Shown here piece by piece: positions 56,314 to 64,000 of a DNA stretch of 64,000 bases. The stretch covers positions 310,001 through 374,000 of the forward strand of contig JBBPTG010000001.1 in NCBI GenBank assembly GCA_038093975.1. Direction: 5' to 3'. This DNA is from Chalciporus piperatus (lineage: Eukaryota; Basidiomycota; Agaricomycetes; Boletales; Boletaceae). The notes beneath the pieces are model-generated. The model was given only the letters and a program-made list of their open reading frames with translations. It made no database searches and had not been told where the DNA came from. The position numbers and the translations under genes were made by a program. Position 1 is the stretch's first letter. Each line of letters opens with the position of its first letter.

Positions 56314-57427
56314 ATGTCAGCCTCTGTGACCTTCGAGTCGGCGAAGCCACAACTGGCTTTCCTGGGTCCACTTGGAACGTACTCTCATCAGGTCTTCATT
56401 CTCGCTTGCTCTATTCTTATCTCTAACGATCAATACAGGCGGCGTTCGACTGCTTCGGAGATTCCGTGACATATCTTGCCCGTCCAACGATAGCAGGTGA
56501 GTTGAGGCAGCTGTCATTCAACGGAGAGCCAACACTCCTCAGATGTCCAACAAACGCTGTCGGCCGCTGTACCGTTCGGGATAATCCCTCAAGAAAATAG
56601 CAACAATGGTAGTGTTGTTGAAACGTATAACGTCCTACGAAACCCTTCTTTCGGTCAAGAGACTTTTGTAAGAGGTGTTACCGTCTTGGGAATCAAACAC
56701 TCTTTGGTGATCCGACGAGGAGTGAAATTAGAAAACATCGAGAACGTTCTGAGTCACGAACAAGTGCGTCATTCCGATAAACTTTTGGACTAGACCCTTT
56801 TTCATGATGTCTTAGGCTTTGGGACAGTGTCGGGCATGGCTTGCTAAACACTTGCCCAGAGCATCCTTAGTACCCACAGATTCTACTGCAATCGCAGCGA
56901 AAAGACTGCTTTCGGATGAACCTGGTGGCCTGGATCCACATAAATCCGCAGCGATCTGCTCATCGGTTGTAGTCACCATATATGACGGGCTGGAGATTTT
57001 GGCAGAAGGTATACAAGATGGAACAGGTCAGCAATTTCCGTTGAAGAGACAGGCGGAACTGATGTTATCTCCAGAAAACTTCACCCGCTTTTATATTCTT
57101 TCGCGGGGGCTGGACGTAGCCCTTCCTGCTGGCCGTAATCTCGAATCACAGAGTACGGGTCTGCTACGACTCCAGGAACCTCCCGACGACCCAGAAGGGC
57201 CGACATTGAACATTTGCAAAGTGATCAGCGGGCTTGGCCTTGACGTATTGCGTATTGATAGGCGGCCGTCATGCCATGGGAGACCATTCAACGATGTTTA
57301 TTTCCTTGAGGTTGGCCCTTCTCCAGAAGTCAATGATGCGCAATGCTCGTGGGCGGAGCAATTACGGCAGGCGGCGGAGAGAGTGAAACGCATGGGTGTC
57401 GATGCGACAGTTCTCGGATGTTGGTAG
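56314..57427 (+). CDS. PHA2: Prephenate dehydratase
   Basis: Converts prephenate to phenylpyruvate in phenylalanine biosynthesis. It starts MSASVTFESAKPQLAFLGPL then GTYSHQ joined by splicing to AAFDCFGDSVTYLARPTIAD. Further blocks: VPFGIIPQENSNNGSVVETY (ligand-binding PxENSxxGxV), LSHEQALGQCRAWL and TDSTAIAAKRLLSDEP. The C-terminal ACT regulatory domain begins around ENFTRFYILSRGLD, with the TRF motif at the end of the catalytic domain, and continues GPTLNICKVISGLGLDVLRI to MGVDATVLGCW. Three introns. I choose 56314 because family proteins start close to LAFLGPLGTYS; 56221 is an alternative in-frame ATG. Complete. Confidence 0.93.
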
Positions 57428-57552
57428 ACGTGGGTCGCGATTGATGGAAGGGTAAGGCAGTTGTACCAGTAGGTACACATGTAATTGTGGAAGATAACCC
57501 GGATACCAATTGTTGGCATAAATCGGAGATCATGCCAAATATACCATCATCA

Positions 57553-59690
57553 TCATTCCAAGCTCCCGCTTTGCTGATGGTAAACGCCTTGGAGCCCCCC
57601 TGTTTGTTTGATGAGCTGAATAGCTCTTTCCCCTCGTGGCACAAACCGGCACTGGAAGGGTTTCGGATGGCTGCATGTTCGCCTCAGAATCACTACTTAA
57701 CAAATACGCGGGGAGACGAACCTGAGAAACGAGGACGTATACTCGACTGAGGGGCTAATCTCACTTCCATCCTCCGAAAGTGCCTTCTCGATCGTATAGA
57801 CACTAAGTATTGACGCTACCGCTATCCAGACGGAATCCATTGCGAGCCATCTGCCTGGACACAATCTACAGACCAATAATTCAATTTACGCCTGGGGGGA
57901 AACAGACTTCCTTACCGTCTACCAAATCCAAATGCAGCCTGGGGGAATTTATTGATCCCCAATTTCGTATTTTTTGCTTGGTCAACGAAACGGTCAGGGT
58001 CAAATTTCAAAGGGTCGGGATAATGGGTTTCATCGTGTAACATTGCCCTGCGTACCCTTGGGATCAGCGAACCGGACAGAAGAGTCGCCTCGCAAGGAGT
58101 CATGCTAACCAGACATTTGGTAGAATGGAGGTGCCCTTCGGTATGAAATAGCCTCCATATTCATCATCCTCTGAGACGAGATGGGCAAGCCCCATGGGTA
58201 GCACGGGGTTCCATCTCAGACACTCCCAGACGATACAATCAATGTACGGAAGCTTTTCCCTGTCCGCGAATGTTGGGAGTCTTTGTAGCCCCAAAACATC
58301 ATCCAACTCTCGCTGGACTTTAAGTTGCACCTCAGGTTGAACCACCATGGCAAGTGTGAACGAGAGAAGAGTAGAGACACTCTGAAAGCGGAATCAGCCA
58401 GCAATGCCTGCTTGAAAATACATAGGGGGACGAACCGTGTCTGCACCGGCTACGCAAGGTCAAGGATGATGTGGAATACAGCAATTTTGCGGCTCACCTG
58501 CATACGAAATGCCTGCCACGTTCTTTATAAGCGTCTCATACGCTGGATCACGTTCGGAGGACTGCATCCACATTTCGAGCTCATTCTGCGCAAAACAGGG
58601 GAAGCCAGTACCGTTTGCCATGCGCTCTTTCACCATTCGGAACGGTTTGTCGATCATTTCCCTCGTTGCTGTCCTCCATGCCCGAGCCTGTCGCTTGAAT
58701 CCAGCTCCAGGCATAAACTCCGGCACGTACTTGACTAATTTTGGGTGAGAAACCACCAGATACCTTCACTTGTAGATGCGAGACTTACGGGATGGAAGAT
58801 AGTCGACTAGGAAAGTCCCAAAGATACCTGCTTTACCAAGCCCTTGCATAGCCTCATCAGCTATGGCCACGTAGACATCACCCTCATCAGAGATATCATG
58901 TCCATACGATATTTTCATAACAATCGCAGCAGCTGTCCTGAAGCAACAGTTAAAAACTGATCGACGACGACTCTGGTGACATGCCTTCGAATATGATGGG
59001 CATAGCGATCAGGGGAATCGAGTAAGTTCCTTAGAGTAGTTCGAGTCTCCTTGAGTAGGACAGGATGATAGTTTGATGTCGTGTCACGGCGGAAGTGACG
59101 ATGAAAAAGTGAGCGATGATCCCGCCAACGGGGACCGTACGGCATGGAGGAAAATAACCAGTCCCAACCCATACTGTGCGTTGACCAATTGGCCGATGAT
59201 TACATTGTCCAGATAGTTCTTAGACGTACAGGTCGACGACCATTGTTCTCACAGGCCTAGCATGATGAGTGTTAAGAGAAATACAAAAAAAATCAAACAG
59301 GGGCTTGACAGACCTGGATGAATAGTTTTTGCTTCGTTTTTCCAAAAGAATGTCTGCAACTTCTGCCGAGTTTATGACCATGATTGGGTTTCCGAATATG
59401 CGAAGGTAGATGATATCGCCTTGCAAGGAGTTCAGAATTAGTAGGGGGAGTTCAAGCGTGAGACTCGCACCGTATATTTCCCTCAATTTCGCATAAGTTA
59501 GCCACTGGGAGCTCTGAGGAAGCCCGAGACGCGATAACCAGCCAGCGCGAGGCCCTGGAGGGAGTCGCTTTGTTGAGGACTCGGAGGCGCAGTTTGCATA
59601 GAGGACAGCGCAAGCGAGGACGAGAACGAGGGCGAGAGAGGGACTGATGGGGTTAAGGGGGGACAAAGGATGAGGGAGTGTGGAGAACAT
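57553..59690 (-). CDS. Cytochrome P450 monooxygenase
   Basis: Starts MFSTLPHPLSPLNPISPSLA with a hydrophobic anchor (LALVLVLACAVLYA) and the Pro-rich hinge LPPGPRAGW, typical of microsomal P450s. Then YGDIIYLRIFGNPIMVINSA, WRDHRSLFHRHF (helix C WxxxR), the I-helix motif AGADTSVSTLLSF across two introns, ECLRWNPVLPMGLAHLV (ExxR of helix K), DPDRF, and the haem-thiolate loop FGFGRRICPGRWLA, also split by an intron. The last exon reads HPKPFQCRFVPRGERAIQLI. All catalytic motifs are present, so it should be active. Resembles the CYP types abundant in wood- and plant-associated basidiomycetes, often called O-methylsterigmatocystin oxidoreductase-like. Substrate unknown. About eleven introns; the stop at 57553 is after SGSLE. 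Confidence 0.9.
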
Positions 59691-59867
59691 GACCGAGAAG
59701 GCGGGTGGTCATGGGGGCTATCAGTACTGCTCCTTATATCGTTTTCACAGGTCACAGACATTGAGTAGATCTCTAACGTACTCACCTTCCATTTTTGGAC
59801 AGTTCACGTAAGATATCAAACAACAATATCCTTTATGTAAGCACAACACTTGTGTCGTGACACGACC
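59691..59867. promoter_or_regulatory. Divergent promoter, P450 / YTH1
   Basis: 177 bp between outward-facing starts. On the minus strand a gatataa sequence near 59736 lies about 45 bp upstream of the P450 ATG and could be its TATA element. Confidence 0.45.
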
Positions 59868-60943
59868 ATGGCTGCTCCGCTCGCTGGTCCGTCCACCCTA
59901 AGAGACATCGTCCATCCTCAGTTCCACCAGAACAACTTTCCTGAGGAACTTTACATTAAGAACGACCTTGGTCTGAAGCTCGAAAAAGGTCAGTCGAACT
60001 ACCATTCTACATGTAACCTTGCCAACCATTACAAGATGACCAGATCTGTCGTCTCTCCTTGACGCCCACCGGCTGTCCTCTTGGTCCATTGCATTGTCCA
60101 CTGAGACACACCACGCCATCTCCGCAAAACTTTCAGCCTCCTAAGCAGCTACCTTCACACCCTCGAGATCGAGAACGTTTAGCGACTGTGTGCAAGCATT
60201 GGCTCCGTGGTTTATGCAAGAAAGGCGATGCTTGCGAATTTCTCCATGAATACAACCTGAGGCGTATGCCCGAATGCTGGTGGTATGCAAAATATGGATA
60301 CTGCTCCGCTGGAGATGAGTGCCTCTATGCTCACCCCAAGGAGCGTCGTGTAGAATGTCCTGATTACAAACGTGGATTTTGCAAGCTCGGTTCGTAAAGT
60401 TCCTTTCATCTCACCCGTCAGCTGACACCCTGTTTATTAGGACCTTCTTGTCCTCGAAAACACGTTCGACGTGTGGCATGCCAGCTATACTTGACAGGCC
60501 TGTGCCCTTTGGGCCCCGACTGCCCCCGCGGCCAGTAAGCGGCAAGAACCTGTTTATTTCGTGTCTTGCACTTATTTTCTTTGCAGTCCAAAACCTGATT
60601 TACCACCCGCAAGAGCTTACGAGCCCCCCGAGCCCCCTTCAAACCGCGACCTTGGCCCACCTCCACCTGGGTATGGTCGGTACGCTGACTATGATAGGGG
60701 GACACTTGGTGGGCCCTCCGCCGGTCAGGGCAGCACGGGCATTGGTTCAAATGCACCTCGCCGAAATTTGGATGATGTGCTTTGCTTCAAGGTAAATCCC
60801 ATGTTTGAGCTTTACTCCTTTTCTCACCATATTTGCAGTGTGGAGAAAAGGGACATTACGCCAACCACTGTCGCAACCGAAACGTTCCTGGTAACCGTGG
60901 CGGATTAGACCGTGCTCGAAGATTTGGGAACATAGACGATTAG
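59868..60943 (+). CDS. YTH1: mRNA 3'-end processing zinc-finger protein Yth1/CPSF30
   Basis: A cleavage and polyadenylation factor subunit that recognises the poly(A) signal. It starts MAAPLAGPSTLRDIVHPQFH. Five CCCH fingers follow: CRLSLTPTGCPLGPLHCPLRH, CKHWLRGLCKKGDACEFLH, CWWYAKYGYCSAGDECLYAH, CPDYKRGFCKLGPSCPRKH and CQLYLTGLCPLGPDCPRGH. After a Pro-rich linker there is a C-terminal zinc knuckle CFKCGEKGHYANHC (C-x2-C-x4-H-x4-C). Budding yeast Yth1 lacks this knuckle; animal and many fungal CPSF30 proteins have it. Four introns. It ends ARRFGNIDD after splicing. Intact. Confidence 0.95.
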
Positions 60944-61751
60944 GTGTTGAGTTCTTTGCCTACTTATCACTCGTGCCATCTGTTCTGTCAAGCTGGTATC
61001 TTTTGTTTTCTCCAGGTATCCATCGCCGAGGTGTAATTACAAATGTTCCAAGTGTTGATATAGTGCAAGCCCTGCGCTCCTCCTCTTTTCCTGAGAACCG
61101 ATCCTGATCATCTCCAACCTGAACAACACACTGGGTAATGCAAAATGTGTCACATCCTTTATGATTGGCTTGCGCCCCCTTGGCTAGAATTTGGTAGATG
61201 GGGAGGTGATAGTGAATAACGTGTACACTACCCTCAATTCGACACTGTCACAACACAACACTTGAGTCGCATGGTCCTTAGCAAGTATTAGGGAATGCCT
61301 AAAAGACGAGTGATGGACCGGCCTGGACAATCTACCTTGTGCACAAAGGGTGTTCATTTGCAGTCTATATTTCGCTTGATATTTTGCGTTTGAAATTTAG
61401 GTAACTGTTATTTACGTATCCGCGTATCGTGAGGTCAGTTGTCATATCCCATGATTGAAGGTCCGCGAGGTGTTATGGTTGGTAGGCACAGCGCGAGTTG
61501 CGGCAACCGAATGACTCTTGCGTTATTACAGGTTATTACCTGCCACTTTGTAAGATAGTACCCGAGAATCGCGCTTGGTCTAGTATTTGAACGACTGGAG
61601 TTGCTCCCCTCTGTTTGGTAGGCCTGACGGTCAGCCCTCTTAACCCCCTCAGCTCATCAAGCAGCAGCTTGCCAGGAGACATCAAGGGGGAAGGAAATAC
61701 AACACGCGCACTACTAGCTAGGAGGCCAGACCCACGAAACCATATCAACAT
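60944..61751. other. Intergenic, about 0.8 kb, no gene seen
   Basis: Between YTH1 and the second Zn2Cys6 gene. A minus-strand frame at 61536-61826 overlaps the start of the next gene and has no credible protein character. Presumed promoter of the regulator. Confidence 0.5.
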
Positions 61752-64000
61752 ATGCCAAAGGTTACCTCTAGTGCTAGCACTGCAAGTCGTCCCGCCGCTT
61801 TGCGTAGGAATCAGGTACGGGCTCACTACTTAGTTCCTTGGTCACCAAAGAGACCCGTTCTCGCAAGGCTTGCCGTTCATGTCGCAAACGAAAGCTCGTA
61901 TGTTATGAGTTCCCTCGAGCCGTTCTTTCCACGTGATTGAACATGCTGCGAGCAGAGATGTGACGCTGCCCGTCCGCATTGCGGTACTTGCGTTAAGTCG
62001 GTTCCCTTCTCCTTCTTGAGGAACATTCCTTTCAATCTTTTGCAGACAGTGGCAATCATCAATCAGCGTTCCCGCACCTCCTGGATATGCGTATGTTGCT
62101 AGCTGTGTGTTTGGCTGCGATACTCAAAGCGCTTAGGCATCCATCGGAACCACAATGTGTCTATGACCCAGTGGACGGGCTGGCCCTTGCCCCAGACACA
62201 GATCCAATCGAGAAAATACGAATGCTCGAAGAGGAAATTTGTACGCTCCCCGTGGCTTCTAATCTTAAGAAGATGTCTCTGATAGATATTCAGCGAAGCT
62301 CAAGATACAACTACAGGAACAAAATAGTATCTCAACTCGTCACAGTCGAGTTTATTCCAGACCTGGGTCAGCTTCATCCTCGTCAGCATCCAGCAGCCAA
62401 ACTCCCGCCAGTGGAAGCCGGCCTTTACTGCACAGTATCATGAGTGTCTCAACTCTCGCTCCTCGACATGATAGTTTGAGTCCGGAGCTGCAGGGTCTCA
62501 CAGATCGAAGCTCTTCTGACTCTGTCCTAGGGCTCATCCACTCCGGGTGGAATCCGGACCTACCAGAACCCCACATACTCAGCCATTAGTTTGTGGCAGC
62601 TTTTCTTTCTTGGATCTGATTGTATTGACTGTACGCAGCATAGACGTATTTTTCAAGTGCGATCCTTGTGGTCCTCGGATACTTCACCACCCCTCATTCT
62701 CGTCAGCAATGCGCCTCCATCCACGAGATCCCGCATTCCCGCATTCCGCCATCCTTCATGCTATTGTAAATCCATTCTCCACTTTCATTTACTGTTCTCA
62801 CACGAGTCTCAGTGTGCTTCAGCCTCCCGTTGGTCATCCCGCAATGTAGCAGTTCTTCCCGATGGATCCCGTAGGGATGAGTTTGCCGAATATCACGCAA
62901 GCAAAACTCGGCAGTACATCGACAAAACAATGGCTACAGGAGAGGATATATTCCAGGTCGTGCAAGCTTGCATTCTTCTATCTTGGTATTTCTATCAGGA
63001 GGGTCGATGGGTTGAAATCTGGATCTTTGCTGGGTTCCAGACCCGCGTTGCGGTACCCTTGCGTCTCAATTATCCCGGAACTTTCTCGACGCACGGAAGC
63101 AGCTCGCCTGGTGGATATCTGCCCCCTCCGAAAGACTTTCGGGACCTCGAAACAAGACGGCGGACTTGGTGGATGTCGGTTATCTTTGATAGGATCGTCT
63201 CTGTCGGTGGCTGGATCCATGCGATTGACGAACGGGATATCGGCACTGAGCTACCATTAAGAGGCGAGGATTTTGACAGAGAAGTACTAATAGTCTTCCC
63301 CGGGGTTGGCCATCGCTAAATTATCAAATAGCAACTGATGCCTAGCAACCCACAAGATATGAGCACCGAGGACGTCTTCACAACGCATTTTCCCAGATAC
63401 ACCGATTCTTTCCTACTCCTCATCAAGGCCATCATGGTCTTTGGTCGCGTAACGGATTATAATGTTCGGGGAAACCTACGCGCCCCGACAGCACCTAGCA
63501 AGCACCAAGACCCATTTGCCCTTCCAGGATTCAACGAACTGGATAGACTCGTTCATCATGATTTCCTGGAGAATCTTCCCCATGCCCATCGATCCAATTT
63601 CGGCGTCACGGACGTCTCAGGGCATGCACAGTGTGTCGACACTGATTTGTATATGGTTCACATAATACCCCATGCGTAAGCTTGGATGCCAATGCTCAGC
63701 TGACAGTGCTGAATGTCATCCGGCAGAGCTACGATCACCCTTCACAATCCTTACATGGACCTAAATGACCTACAATGCCCCTCGACCAGCCGATGCATCA
63801 AGGCTGCCCAAGCCATACTTTCCGCTTACTTCATGCTTTCTGCGACATCGCTTGATATCACTCGACTGCATCCATTCGTCACAGTATGTCTTCTCTAGTT
63901 GTTGTTTAGTTCAATGCCTCATATCCACAGATATGTTGGTACCTTGCCGCTGTTGTCCAGGTCCAGGTCTGCAAACACTTCATTGAGGCGGGGGATCATA
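61752..64000 (+). CDS. Zn2Cys6 transcription factor with fungal-specific domain (3' end cut by window edge)
   Basis: Spliced N-terminus: MPKVTSSASTASRPAALRRN-Q, then ACRSCRKRKL, RCDAARPHCGTCVKS, and WQSSISVPAPPGYAHPSEPQ with CVYDPVDG, so all six zinc-cluster cysteines are present. The coiled segment IEKIRMLEEEI follows. Later exons give IDVFFKCDPCGPRILHHPSF, DPAFPHSAILHAICASASRW, SKTRQYIDKTMATGEDIFQV, VQACILLSWYFYQEGRWVEI, LETRRRTWWMSVIFDRIVSV and, at the edge, CWYLAAVVQVQVCKHFIEAG. This is the fungal-specific transcription factor middle domain. Intron positions in the zinc cluster match the gene at 53158, which is a sister. The acceptors after RRNQ and after VKS were chosen to keep the cluster in frame. 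Continues beyond the window. Confidence 0.88.

Noticed and set aside
61536..61826. Minus-strand 96-codon frame upstream of the second Zn2Cys6 gene
   Set aside because: It overlaps the first exon of that gene antisense and shows no protein family character.

Overview
The window is nuclear DNA from a filamentous basidiomycete, most likely an agaricomycete. Genes are densely packed on both strands and cut by many short introns (about 40-60 nt, GT-AG, two of them GC-AG). The proteins are fungal: eIF3b, KEOPS Kae1, Ess2, NudE, a Srf1-type protein, HapX, and Zn2Cys6 regulators of a type I associate with basidiomycetes. I reconstructed 34 protein genes by joining exons by eye. I saw no tRNA, rRNA, CRISPR array or transposon.

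Layout. 1-5.3 kb is mitochondrial and peroxisomal: fumarase (cut by the left edge), PEX11, the twin-Cx9C factor CMC1, and lipoyl synthase. 6-10.2 kb holds an FLVCR-type MFS transporter and a GT8 glycosyltransferase. 10.3-14.6 kb holds KAE1, the lipoylated E2 subunit of pyruvate dehydrogenase (LAT1) and the exosome cap protein CSL4, the last two divergent across 113 bp. 14.8-28.8 kb holds NudE, ESS2, an NIP30/FAM192A protein, an SRF1-like phospholipase D regulator, a drug/metabolite-type transporter, SLX9, an unrecognised coiled-coil protein and an XRCC2-like recombinase. 29-39.4 kb holds a stand-alone adenylating enzyme, a large PPR protein, the iron regulator HapX and eIF3b. 39.9-49 kb holds a Git1-type permease, SLS1, SPB1 and a TMEM256/DUF423 membrane protein. 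49.4-52.8 kb holds an unrecognised zinc-finger protein and the small GTPase Rac1. 53.1-64 kb has two sister Zn2Cys6 regulators (the second cut by the right edge) on either side of prephenate dehydratase, a cytochrome P450 and YTH1.

How the genes relate. Most are housekeeping genes and the order gives little sign of an operon-like unit. Two local links are worth noting. Lipoyl synthase makes the cofactor that LAT1 carries, and both lie with other mitochondrial genes in the first 14 kb. The P450 between two related transcription factors could be an accessory locus, but prephenate dehydratase and YTH1 in the same interval are primary-metabolism and RNA-processing genes.

I did not find a clearly new biological system. 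The most unusual structures are in the 53.2 kb regulator: a 5-nt microexon inside the zinc cluster, and a frame break that retention of the next 46-nt intron would exactly compensate. Others are an initiator-codon-only first exon in SLX9 and GC-AG introns inside the bZIP of HapX and the P-loop of Rac1. All exon joins are by eye and need transcript support.
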